From the NCBI RefSeq assembly GCF_041320665.1, contig NZ_CP166730.1:1488001-1552000 (forward strand): 64,000 nt of DNA, given 5' to 3'. The translations under genes were made by a program, and so were the position numbers. Position 1 is the stretch's first letter, and every line of letters starts with the position of its first letter. This DNA comes from Comamonas sp. GB3 AK4-5 (GTDB lineage Bacteria; Pseudomonadota; Gammaproteobacteria; Burkholderiales; Burkholderiaceae_C). Below are positions 27,669 through 34,745 of this stretch, one piece after another. Below the pieces are notes generated by a model. The model was not told the DNA's origin. It saw only the letters and a program-made list of their open reading frames with translations, and ran no database searches.

Positions 27669-28655
27669 TCAGTTGCTGGTGGCGCCCGATTTCTTGACGT
27701 ATTCCAGTGCCAGCTTTCCTTGGGCGAGTGCCCAGGTCTTGAACTGCTCGGGGCTTTCGGAGGCGGAAGGGGCATTGCCGGATTTCTCCAACTTCTCTCT
27801 AACCTTGTCGTCCTGCAGCGTTTTTTGGGCGGCGGCAAATAATTTGGCTTTGATCGGCTCGGAGAGTCCTGCAGGTGCATACAGGCCAAACCAGAAGTCT
27901 TGTGAGAAGCTTCCAAGGCCAGACTCCTTCATGGCAGGGAGTTCCGGGAAAAGCTTGGAGCGCTCGCTTTGCGTCACGGCAATCAGGCGGATCTTTCCGG
28001 CTTGGGCCAGGGGCAGGATCGAGGGTGGGGTGGCAAATTTCATATCGACATCGCCTGCGCCTACCGCTTGAATAGCCTGGGCCCCACCGCGGAAAGGTAC
28101 CGCCAGCACATCAATGCCAGCGGCCGTCATGAATTGCAAGCCTGTGGTGTGGGTGAATACGCCGACGCCAGAGTGGCCATAGGACATTTTTCCGGGTGCT
28201 TTTTTGGCTGCGGCTACCAGATCCTGGACATTCTGATAAGGCAGCTTGGCACTAACGCCTATGAGTAAAGGTGCAGAGACCAATCGCGTAATAGGGGTGA
28301 AGCTGTTGGCCGCATCGTAATTGGCCGACTTGAAAAGGTATTGGTCGGAGCCATGCAGGCTGACCCCTGCCAAGAGGATGGTGTAGCCATCGGCAGGGCT
28401 TTTGGCCACCTGACTGGATGCCATGGTGGTGCCAGCGCCAGGCTTGTTCTCGATGATGATGGGCTGTCCCAGATTCCTGCCCAACTGATCGCCCACGATG
28501 CGCGCGACGGCATCCGCACCTCCTCCAGGAGGAAAGCCAACGACCAGCGTGATCGGCCGTTCTGGGTAGTTGTTCCCGGCTTGCGCCGCGCTTGTGAGCA
28601 GCAGCGTGGTGAAGGCGGCCGCTTGAAGTGCAGTCCGAATAAAGCATGTGGGCAT
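27669..28655 (-). CDS. Bug/TctC family periplasmic binding protein
   Basis: The 328-residue protein has a signal peptide (about residues 1-26, ending SAAQA) and the Bug fold signatures. These are YPERPITLVVGFPPGGGADAVAR, IIIENKPGAGTTMA, ADGYTILLAG, GKMSYGHSGVG and VPFRGGAQAIQAVGAGDVDM. Bug proteins capture carboxylates, often for tripartite tricarboxylate transporters. It lies between the hydratase gene (93 bp upstream) and the ligase gene (34 bp downstream), so it probably delivers the acid that the ligase activates. No TctAB pair is adjacent; the nearest is at 32011-33953. The ligand is unknown. Confidence 0.9.
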   Translation of the reverse strand: MPTCFIRTALQAAAFTTLLLTSAAQAGNNYPERPITLVVGFPPGGGADAVARIVGDQLGRNLGQPIIIENKPGAGTTMASSQVAKSPADGYTILLAGVSLHGSDQYLFKSANYDAANSFTPITRLVSAPLLIGVSAKLPYQNVQDLVAAAKKAPGKMSYGHSGVGVFTHTTGLQFMTAAGIDVLAVPFRGGAQAIQAVGAGDVDMKFATPPSILPLAQAGKIRLIAVTQSERSKLFPELPAMKESGLGSFSQDFWFGLYAPAGLSEPIKAKLFAAAQKTLQDDKVREKLEKSGNAPSASESPEQFKTWALAQGKLALEYVKKSGATSN

Positions 28656-28748
28656 TGTTGTCTCCTACTGGTTGTGATGGGCCTAGCACAATTTGCTCGC
28701 GGCCCTTTTTTGGCAAACCTGGCTGTCTGTGCTTGTCTTGGGCCTTGC

Positions 28749-29498
28749 TCAATGGCCGCTAAACGAAGGGAGGCGTTTTTCTTTCCATGCCTGCATTCCT
28801 TCGCGCAAATCGGCGGAGTTGACGGAGGCCTGTACGTCCAACTCCATTTGCTCGATGTCCCAAAGCCCGTTGGCGATCCTGTTGAGATTGCGCTTCATGC
28901 CGTGCAAAGCCAGCGGAGCCATTTTTAGCAGCTGCATCTCGAGCTGCATGAGGGTGGTGTCCAGCGCTTCGTGTTCGCAGTAATCGGTGAGCACGCCCAG
29001 CTCCTTCATCTCCAGGCCCGCAAAATGCTCGGCACGCAAAAGCACGCGTTTGGCTGCGTCGATACCCAGCCGTGTACACATGCGCTGCATACCTGTGGGA
29101 TAAAAGTGCAAGCCCAGCTTGGCCGGTGGCACTTGCATATGAGATTGGCTGCTGCCTAGCCTAAAGTCGCAGGCTAGAGCGAGATCGACCGCGCCACCGT
29201 AGACGGCACCTTGTATGCGTGCGATGGTGATGGCTCTACATGCTTCGATGGCATCCACCATCTCACCGAAGGAGGTGCCTTTGGCCTGGCTTTGCTGGAT
29301 GTTTTCAATATCAAAGCCGCTACAAAAATGACGGCCTTCGCCGACAATTTTGAGAATGCGCACGCTGGTGGTGCGATTGATCTGTTCAACATGGCTGCGC
29401 ACAACGGCCAGGTCGGACAGTGTCAGCTTGTTAGCGACCTCGGGGCGTCGTAAGTTGAGGGTGGCCACAGCCCCCTGTATTTGTAGATCTGGTGACAT
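28749..29498 (-). CDS. Enoyl-CoA hydratase/isomerase family protein
   Basis: The 249-residue crotonase-fold protein has the oxyanion-hole segments GEGRHFCSGFDIENI (about residue 52) and IQGAVYGGAVDLALACDFRLG (about residue 93). In the second segment the usual A-G-G-G-x is read as YGGAVDL. The residues that supply the two hydratase glutamates appear not to be conserved (KLGLHFYPTGMQ), so isomerase, decarboxylase or hydrolase activity is possible. The start at 29498 (MSPDLQ) was chosen; extra in-frame residues upstream overlap the operator. It is the first gene of the minus-strand set hydratase-Bug-ligase, divergent from the FadR-type regulator. Confidence 0.85.
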   Translation of the reverse strand: MSPDLQIQGAVATLNLRRPEVANKLTLSDLAVVRSHVEQINRTTSVRILKIVGEGRHFCSGFDIENIQQSQAKGTSFGEMVDAIEACRAITIARIQGAVYGGAVDLALACDFRLGSSQSHMQVPPAKLGLHFYPTGMQRMCTRLGIDAAKRVLLRAEHFAGLEMKELGVLTDYCEHEALDTTLMQLEMQLLKMAPLALHGMKRNLNRIANGLWDIEQMELDVQASVNSADLREGMQAWKEKRLPSFSGH

Positions 29499-29513
29499 AC
29501 TACATCCAGTTAT

Positions 29514-29523
29514 TGATATATCA
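29514..29523. promoter_or_regulatory. Candidate operator between hydratase and FadR-type regulator
   Basis: TGATATATCA is a perfect 10-bp palindrome in the 48-bp gap between the divergent genes. The same 10-mer, extended to a 14-bp palindrome TCTGATATATCAGA, recurs inside the regulator gene at 29972-29985. FadR-type GntR proteins bind short palindromes of this kind; binding here is inferred. Confidence 0.5.
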
Positions 29524-29546
29524 GTTAATTTACCAACAACCATTCA

Positions 29547-30212
29547 ATGCAGCAGATGGGACAAACCACTAATTCATCGTCCAGCCTCAGAGAGCGGATC
29601 AGGGCCTACATAGAGGAGTGTTTGCGGACCGGCCTGTGGACGCTGGACCAGACCATTGATGAGCAAGCCATTGCTAGCCACTTCGGTAGTTCAAGAACGC
29701 CGGTGCGTGAGGCTTTGCTGACTCTGGAGTCCATGGGCGTAGTGGCAATCGTGCCTCGATCAGGCACCAGAGTGCGACGTTTGGAGACGCGCGAGCTGGT
29801 CGCGATGATGGAGGCCTTGGGGGAATACGAGGGCATCGTGGCGCGGCTGGCCAGCTTGCGTGTGCAGGCAAAGGAAGGTGAGCAACTGCGCGCAGCGCTG
29901 GAGCGCACGGAGCATTACGCACAGATGCTCGATAGCGATGGCTATGAAAAGCAGAACAGAGTGCTACATGATCTGATATATCAGATTTGCAGAAATCCCT
30001 ATATCGTGGAGCACACGCGCCTGATTCGTCTGCGTATCGCACCTTATCGCGGGCAAATGTTTGCGAGCCCGGCAAGGCTGAGAGAGTCTCAGCAGGAGCA
30101 TGCCCAGGTGGTGGGGCATATCCTGGAAGGGCGTCCGGATGCAGCTGCAGAGGCGATGCGCAATCACATCTCCATGGGTGGCAAGGTATTTGCCAATTTG
30201 CTGCTGGTGTAA
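29547..30212 (+). CDS. FadR-type GntR transcriptional regulator
   Basis: The 221-residue protein has an N-terminal GntR winged helix (about residues 14-80; LRERIRAYIEECL, DEQAIASHFGSSRTPVREALLTLESMGVV, PRSGTRVR). An all-helical FCD effector domain follows (about residues 88-215), with YEGIVARLA, the metal-site-like DLIYQICRNPYI and EHAQVVGHILEGRPDAAAEAMRNHI. FCD regulators usually sense carboxylic acids. It is divergent from the hydratase-Bug-ligase set, which it most likely represses. The start could also be the ATG at 29556. The second copy of the putative operator lies inside its coding sequence at 29972-29985. Confidence 0.9.
   Translation: MQQMGQTTNSSSSLRERIRAYIEECLRTGLWTLDQTIDEQAIASHFGSSRTPVREALLTLESMGVVAIVPRSGTRVRRLETRELVAMMEALGEYEGIVARLASLRVQAKEGEQLRAALERTEHYAQMLDSDGYEKQNRVLHDLIYQICRNPYIVEHTRLIRLRIAPYRGQMFASPARLRESQQEHAQVVGHILEGRPDAAAEAMRNHISMGGKVFANLLLV
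29972..29985. promoter_or_regulatory. Intragenic palindrome matching the upstream operator
   Basis: TCTGATATATCAGA is a perfect 14-bp palindrome inside the FadR-type regulator gene. Its central 10 bp equal the site at 29514-29523, 460 bp upstream. Two such sites could allow repression by DNA looping. Confidence 0.4.
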
Positions 30213-30275
30213 GCGTGGCAAGCGCAGCCAGCAAGGCTGGCTGCCGCGATTGGGGTGGTGACTTTGCGCATGTTC

Positions 30276-30600
30276 TCAAACCGCTGCTGCCTTGCGTTTG
30301 AGCGAGATGATGACGATCACAAAGCGGTACTCCACACTGCTTTTCAGCATGCGCGCATAGGCTTTGACGATGCTTTGGATGTCTATGCGTCCAATGTCCG
30401 AGGCGATGTCGTACTGGCCGCAAAAGTCCAGCATTTCCTGGGTTTCGGCAATGCAGCCAATGACGGAGCCGGCCACGGCCTTGCTCAGCGTCAGCGCCAT
30501 CTGGCTCAGGCCAACCACGGCCACCTTGCTGCCGGGGCCCACTTTCCTGTGGCGCAGTGGGGCGACCAGGCCGTGGTGTCGATCCTTGTCTGATGGAGCA
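30276..30600 (-). pseudogene. Remnant of a zinc-dependent alcohol dehydrogenase
   Basis: The minus strand encodes scattered pieces of a YahK/CAD-type NAD(P)-dependent alcohol dehydrogenase. The PLRH-KVGPGSKVAVVGL segment precedes the Rossmann fold. It then jumps directly to AVAGSVIGCIAETQEMLDFC and to the C-terminal YARMLKSSVEYRFVI. About 95 residues of the nucleotide-binding domain are missing between the first two blocks, as is everything N-terminal of the GITTYSPL region. The stretch just upstream (IDTTAWSPHCATGKW) is readable only in a different frame, so a frameshift is also present. The missing residues were judged from memory of the family. It is a decayed gene with no expected activity. 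Confidence 0.8.
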
Positions 30601-30840
30601 GCACAGCCTGCCCGGGTGTGGGCCGGCCTTGAAACGGCTGCTGGATCATCCGGATTTCGTGCTCAGCCCGCAGGTGCAGGAGGCCGTAGCCCGGCATGTG
30701 GCAGGCTGGAAAAATGTGTTGGCGATCTTCTCGCGGAGCGCCTGCGTAGAGACCGTCAACACCCTGTCAGGGGCGTGTTCCCTCTCTCCACGGCGCTGCG
30801 CACCACCCACGACGCATAAAACTGGCGTGCCCCAGGCCAG
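30601..30840. other. Gap between adh remnant and interspersed repeat
   Basis: These 240 bp may include further decayed sequence of the alcohol dehydrogenase or a neighbouring lost gene. No motif, ribosome site or RNA gene was recognised on either strand. Confidence 0.4.
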
Positions 30841-30930
30841 GGCACCGCGCAAGGGCCGCCCCGCCGCGCTGGTGCCGTCCCCCTCCGGCGAAGTCAGAGA
30901 GGGGGAAGACGCGCAGCGGCTCAGGGGGGC
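30841..30930 (+). repeat. Interspersed ~90-bp intergenic repeat, copy 1
   Basis: The segment contains GCGCAAGGGCCGCC, GTGCCGTCCCCCT, AGAGAGGGGGAAGACGCG and AGCGGCTCAGGGGGG. The same blocks in the same order occur on the opposite strand at 60950-61041. It ends one base before the stop codon of the minus-strand OmpA-like gene. Non-coding and GC-rich, it is a REP-like family. Confidence 0.85.
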
Positions 30931-30931
30931 T

Positions 30932-31579
30932 TTATTTGCTCTCCATCACAAAAATCTCCACCCGCCGGTTCTGGGCGCGGCCGGCTTCGGTGTAGTTGCT
31001 GGCAATCGGCTCCCGTGCGCCGCGGCCCTCGGTTTGTATGCGTGGGCCTTGCACCTTGCGGCTGAAGATATAGCTGCGCGTGGTGTTGGCCCGCTGCAGC
31101 GACAGGGTTTCGTTGCTGGCAGCGTTGCCGCTGCTGTCGGCATGGCCCACGATCAGCACCTGGGTGGTGGGGTTGCGGCGCAGGCTGTTGGCAAAGCTGT
31201 TGAGTACGGTGCGCGCCTGGGGCCTGAGCACGGCGCTGTGGCTGTTGAAGGTGATGTCGGCGGGAAAGTTCAGCTTCAGGCGGTTGTCGTCCGTGCGCGT
31301 CACTTTGATCCCCGTGCCCTTGGTGGAACGCTCCAGCTCCTGCTTTTGGCGCTCCATGTTTTTGGACCAGAGATAGCCCACGGTGCCGCCGACTGCCGCA
31401 CCCACGACCGCACCGGTGGCAGCTTTGCCGCCTGTGGCATGGGCCACGCCGGCCCCGGCAACCGCTCCCACGGCTGCGCCGGTGGCGGTATGGCGCTGGG
31501 TGGGGGTGGTGTTCTGGCAGCCGCTCAGGGCCAGGGCGGCCGCCAGGGCCAGGGGCAGTACAAGCTTGCAGCGCAGCAT
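30932..31579 (-). CDS. OmpA-family lipoprotein with glycine-zipper domain
   Basis: The 215-residue protein has a lipoprotein signal (MLRCKLVLPLALAAALALSGC, lipobox LSGC at residue 21). A glycine-zipper segment rich in GAAVGAVAGAGVAHATGG (about residues 34-66) follows, then a C-terminal OmpA-like peptidoglycan-binding domain (about residues 95-210). The OmpA domain shows the expected FPADITFNSHSAVLRPQ, VGHADSSGNAASNETLSLQRA and NRRVEIFV motifs. It resembles the YiaD/Pal-like group: outer-membrane anchored and binding diaminopimelate in peptidoglycan. It is transcribed alone, and an interspersed repeat abuts its 3' end. Confidence 0.92.
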   Translation of the reverse strand: MLRCKLVLPLALAAALALSGCQNTTPTQRHTATGAAVGAVAGAGVAHATGGKAATGAVVGAAVGGTVGYLWSKNMERQKQELERSTKGTGIKVTRTDDNRLKLNFPADITFNSHSAVLRPQARTVLNSFANSLRRNPTTQVLIVGHADSSGNAASNETLSLQRANTTRSYIFSRKVQGPRIQTEGRGAREPIASNYTEAGRAQNRRVEIFVMESK

Positions 31580-32010
31580 GGTGGGTCAGATGTAACAAAA
31601 ATCAAGAGGCTCGATGGTAGCGGCTTTGCATGCAATCAACTGCAAAAGCTTGTGCAGAGCGCATAACGAGCTACAGGAAAGTGAGCGTGTGTTGGACGGT
31701 TCTCCCAGCGTAGCTGTTACATGCCGGTCGTACCGGGAACATGCTAGGGCTTGCTGGCTTCGCGGCCTGCTGAAAGACCTCTGGGTGGTGAGGAGGGAAA
31801 TTATTTTTTCCCCATGCGCCATGCATTTTTGCCTGGAAAGATTAATTGTTTTTAATCTTTGCTCCATGGCTTGCTGTTTTTGTGGTGATAGTTAATTGTT
31901 TTTAATTTTGAAAGTTAAACAAAATTAATGCACGAAATTCTAGGTAATTTTGCGTACGACTTTTACCTGGGTGATCAAGACAATGGGCATCCTCTACGAA
32001 CGGAGGTTGC
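31580..32010. promoter_or_regulatory. Long regulatory region upstream of tctB
   Basis: These 431 bp separate the divergent OmpA-like and tctB genes. The part from 31790 to 31990 is strongly AT-rich against a GC-rich background. It carries the duplicated TTAATTGTTTTTAAT motif (separate entry). A GGAGG ribosome site lies at about 32001-32005 before the tctB ATG. No additional gene is evident. Confidence 0.6.
31837..31906. promoter_or_regulatory. Duplicated 15-bp motif and palindrome, likely activator sites for tctBA
   Basis: TTAATTGTTTTTAAT occurs exactly twice, at 31842-31856 and 31892-31906, with starts 50 bp apart (close to five helical turns). The first copy lies within a 9-bp-armed inverted repeat AAAGATTAA-N6-TTAATCTTT (31837-31860). 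The TctD-like response regulator encoded downstream is the obvious candidate binder; this is inference. Confidence 0.5.
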
Positions 32011-32451
32011 ATGTTAGATAGAGATATAAGAGACATATTGGCTGGTTTGTTCGTCTCCACCGTGGGTATTTATTTTGCCCTGGTGGGGTCTGAATACACT
32101 TTTGGCACGGCGGGGCGCATGGGGCCGGGTTATATACCCGTGGTGCTGGGCTGCATTCTGGTGGTGCTTGGCATCTTCATCATGACTCCCGCCTTTTTCC
32201 GCAAAGGGGAGAGCATAGAAGTGCACTGGGACAGCCTGATTGCATCGCTGCTTTCCTTGGTGGTTTTTGCTTTTGCGCTGAATATCATGGGCGTGTTTTT
32301 CAGCACCATGATTGCCGTGCTGATTGCCAGCGTGCCAAAACCCATGCATCTGATCAAGCGATTCATGATTGCTGCCGTGATTGCCGTGGTTACTTCGGTG
32401 ATTTTTGTTATTGGTCTGGATATGACCATCTCCATGTTTCCTGAATTCTGA
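32011..32451 (+). CDS. tctB: Tripartite tricarboxylate transporter small membrane subunit TctB
   Basis: The 146-residue protein has four hydrophobic segments: about residues 9-28, 43-60, a pair around 75-112 and 118-140. It carries the TctB-type motif GRMGPGYIPVVLG after helix 1. TctB partners the large TctA channel in the citrate/tricarboxylate TTT uptake system. The gene ends 2 bp before tctA, consistent with coupled translation. No tctC is adjacent. Regulation is probably by the TctD/TctE-like pair downstream acting on the repeats at 31837-31906. Confidence 0.9.
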   Translation: MLDRDIRDILAGLFVSTVGIYFALVGSEYTFGTAGRMGPGYIPVVLGCILVVLGIFIMTPAFFRKGESIEVHWDSLIASLLSLVVFAFALNIMGVFFSTMIAVLIASVPKPMHLIKRFMIAAVIAVVTSVIFVIGLDMTISMFPEF

Positions 32452-32453
32452 AA

Positions 32454-33953
32454 ATGGAATTATTCAATAATCTCCTCTTGGGTTTGCAGGTTGCGTCGGA
32501 CCCCGCCATTCTCTGGTTTTGTTTTCTGGGCGTTTTTCTGGGCACTGCCGTGGGCGTGCTGCCCGGCATTGGGGCCTTGGCGGCGATTTCGCTGCTGCTG
32601 CCTATGACGTACCACATGTCTCCCACCTCGGCCATCGTGATGCTGGCCGGCGTTTACTACGGCTCGCAATACGGGGGTTCTACCGCATCGATTCTGATGA
32701 ATCTGCCGGGTGGGCCGGCTTCGGCGGTGACCTGTCTGGATGGCTATCCCATGGCCAAAAAAGGCAAGGCGGGCATAGCGCTGTTCATCACCACGATTGC
32801 ATCACTGGTGGGCGCCATGATCGGCCTGCTGCTGCTGGTGCTGTTCTCGCCGGTGATTGCCGAAGTGGGTCTGAAGTTTGGCCCGGCCGAGCTGTTTGCC
32901 ATGATGGTGATGGGCCTGGTGGCGGCGTCGTCCATTGGTGCGGGCTCGCCCGTCAAGGGTCTGGCCATGGTGGTCATGGGCGTGTTGCTGGGCATGGTGG
33001 GCACGGACGTGAACACCGGTATTGCGCGCTTTACCTTCGATATTCCGGAGCTGATGGATGGCATCAATCTGGTGGCGCTGGCCATGGGCTTGTTCGGTGT
33101 GTCGGAAGTGGTGCGCAACATCCATGGCCAGGATGAAACACAGAAGGTGGAGTCGGTGACGCTGCGCTCCATGATCCCCACGCGCCAGGAAATGAAGCGC
33201 TCCTACCCCGCCATGCTGCGCGGCTCGGCCCTGGGTTCGGCCCTGGGGGCGCTGCCCGGCGTGGGGCCGTCGATTGCGGCCTTTATGTCCTATGCCATTG
33301 AAAAGCGCGTGGCCAAGAACCCCGAGGAATTTGGCCACGGTGCGGTGCAGGGCATCTCGGCTCCCGAGTCGGCCAACAACGCCGCCGCGCAGACTGCCTT
33401 CGTGCCTTCGCTGTCCCTGGGCATTCCGGGCGATGCGGTGATGGCCATCATGCTGGGTGCGCTGATCATTCACGGCATCACCCCCGGGCCCATGCTGATC
33501 ACCGAGCAGCCCGAGATGTTCTGGGGCCTGGTGGTGAGCTTTGCCATCGGCAACATCATGCTGGTGCTGCTGAATATTCCCACCATCGGCATCTGGGTGT
33601 CGCTGCTGCGCATTCCGTTCACCTGGCTGTATCCGGCCATCCTGGTGTTCGTGGCGCTGGGCGTGTACAGCGTCAACAACAACCACTTCGACATCTATAT
33701 GGTGGCGGTGCTGGGGGCTCTGGGCTATTTGCTGATGCTGCTGCGCTTTGAGGCCGCACCTCTGCTGCTGGGCTATATCCTGGGGCCCATGGTGGAAGAG
33801 AATCTGCGCCGCACCTTGCTGATTTCGCGTGGTGATCCGTCGGTGTTCTTTGAGCGTCCCATCAGTGCCGTGCTGCTGTATGTGACGCTGGCCATGCTGG
33901 CCTGGACAATGTTCAAGTTCGTGCGTGGCAGCCTGCGCAGGCCACGCGTTTAA
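32454..33953 (+). CDS. tctA: Tripartite tricarboxylate transporter large membrane subunit TctA
   Basis: The 499-residue protein is the 12-helix subunit of the TTT transporter. It carries the family signatures GVLPGIGALAAISLLLP (about residue 36) and YYGSQYGGSTASILMNLPGG (about residue 70). The mirrored second-half motif reads LPGVGPSIAAFMSYAIEKR, followed by GAVQGISAPESANNAAAQTAF. It imports carboxylates delivered by a TctC/Bug protein, driven by an ion gradient. Here the binding protein must come from another locus, for example the Bug genes at 27669 or 63212 in this window. A terminator-like structure separates it from the two-component genes. Confidence 0.95.
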   Translation: MELFNNLLLGLQVASDPAILWFCFLGVFLGTAVGVLPGIGALAAISLLLPMTYHMSPTSAIVMLAGVYYGSQYGGSTASILMNLPGGPASAVTCLDGYPMAKKGKAGIALFITTIASLVGAMIGLLLLVLFSPVIAEVGLKFGPAELFAMMVMGLVAASSIGAGSPVKGLAMVVMGVLLGMVGTDVNTGIARFTFDIPELMDGINLVALAMGLFGVSEVVRNIHGQDETQKVESVTLRSMIPTRQEMKRSYPAMLRGSALGSALGALPGVGPSIAAFMSYAIEKRVAKNPEEFGHGAVQGISAPESANNAAAQTAFVPSLSLGIPGDAVMAIMLGALIIHGITPGPMLITEQPEMFWGLVVSFAIGNIMLVLLNIPTIGIWVSLLRIPFTWLYPAILVFVALGVYSVNNNHFDIYMVAVLGALGYLLMLLRFEAAPLLLGYILGPMVEENLRRTLLISRGDPSVFFERPISAVLLYVTLAMLAWTMFKFVRGSLRRPRV

Positions 33954-33975
33954 GCCGGTCTATCCTCCCTAGAAT

Positions 33976-34030
33976 GGCCCTTTGGTGTGCAAACGCCTTA
34001 GAGCGTGAACACGTTCTTAGGGCCTTTTTT
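33976..34030 (+). terminator. Terminator- or attenuator-like structure between tctA and the response regulator
   Basis: GGCCCT (33976-33981) can pair with AGGGCC (34019-34024), followed directly by TTTTTT. The 37-nt interior holds a second small hairpin around CGTGAACACG. It ends seven bases before the response-regulator ATG, so partial readthrough may set regulator levels. Confidence 0.5.
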
Positions 34031-34036
34031 CTTGTG

Positions 34037-34729
34037 ATGAAGCATATTTTGTTGATTGAGGACGACGGCGCGAATGCCCAGTACGTGATGGAGCACCTGA
34101 ACCATTCGGAGTGCCAGATCACGCATGCCGCCGAAGCCAATACCGGGCTGCAGCTGGCGCTGTCGCGCACCTGGGACTGCATCATCCTGGACCGCATGCT
34201 GCCCATGGGGGTGGATGGCATTGACATCCTCAAGGCGCTGCGTGCCATTGCCAACCGCACGCCGGTGATTGTGGTGAGTGCACTGGAGCAGACCGAGGAG
34301 CGCATACGCTGCCTCAAGGCCGGTGCAGACGACTACCTCACCAAGCCTTTTTACCTGGGCGAGCTGGCGGCGCGGCTGGAAGCTTTGATGCGGCGCAGCG
34401 CGACGGTGATGGGCCAGGCCGAGCATATGTTGCAGCTGGGGGCGCTGCATGTGAATCTGCTGACCCATGCGGTTTACCGGGCCGGTGAAAAAATCAGTCT
34501 GAATCCACGCGAGTTCAAGTTGCTGAGCTATCTGGTGAAGAACGCCGGCCAGACCGTGACACGGGCCATGGTGCTGGAAAACGTCTGGGAGTACGACTTT
34601 CAGCCGGAGACCAACATCATCGATGTGCACATCAGCCATTTGCGCCAGAAGATCGATCTGCCGGATGCCAACTCGCTGATCCGCACGGTGCGCGGTGTGG
34701 GCTACCGCATTGATGCGCCGCTGGCCTGA
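34037..34729 (+). CDS. OmpR-family response regulator, TctD-like
   Basis: The 230-residue protein has an N-terminal receiver domain with acidic pair D9/D10, phospho-acceptor D52 (IILDRMLPMG) and the conserved lysine in YLTKPFYLGEL. A C-terminal winged-helix DNA-binding domain follows (about residues 130-228; NPREFKLLSYLVKNAGQTVTR, HISHLRQKI, RTVRGVGYRI). The ATG at 34037 begins the canonical MKHILLIEDD. It lies between tctBA and its kinase gene and is most likely the activator of tctBA in response to tricarboxylates, by analogy with TctD of Salmonella. Confidence 0.92.
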   Translation: MKHILLIEDDGANAQYVMEHLNHSECQITHAAEANTGLQLALSRTWDCIILDRMLPMGVDGIDILKALRAIANRTPVIVVSALEQTEERIRCLKAGADDYLTKPFYLGELAARLEALMRRSATVMGQAEHMLQLGALHVNLLTHAVYRAGEKISLNPREFKLLSYLVKNAGQTVTRAMVLENVWEYDFQPETNIIDVHISHLRQKIDLPDANSLIRTVRGVGYRIDAPLA

Positions 34730-34745
34730 TGGAAAGGGAAAGCAG

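Noticed and set aside
27635..27916. N-terminal extension of the acyl-CoA ligase
   Set aside because: The extra 94 residues overlap the Bug gene in another frame and are low-complexity without family similarity.
31614..31895. 93-codon frame between the OmpA-like lipoprotein and tctB
   Set aside because: Unusual composition, no ribosome site, and it covers the probable regulatory repeats.
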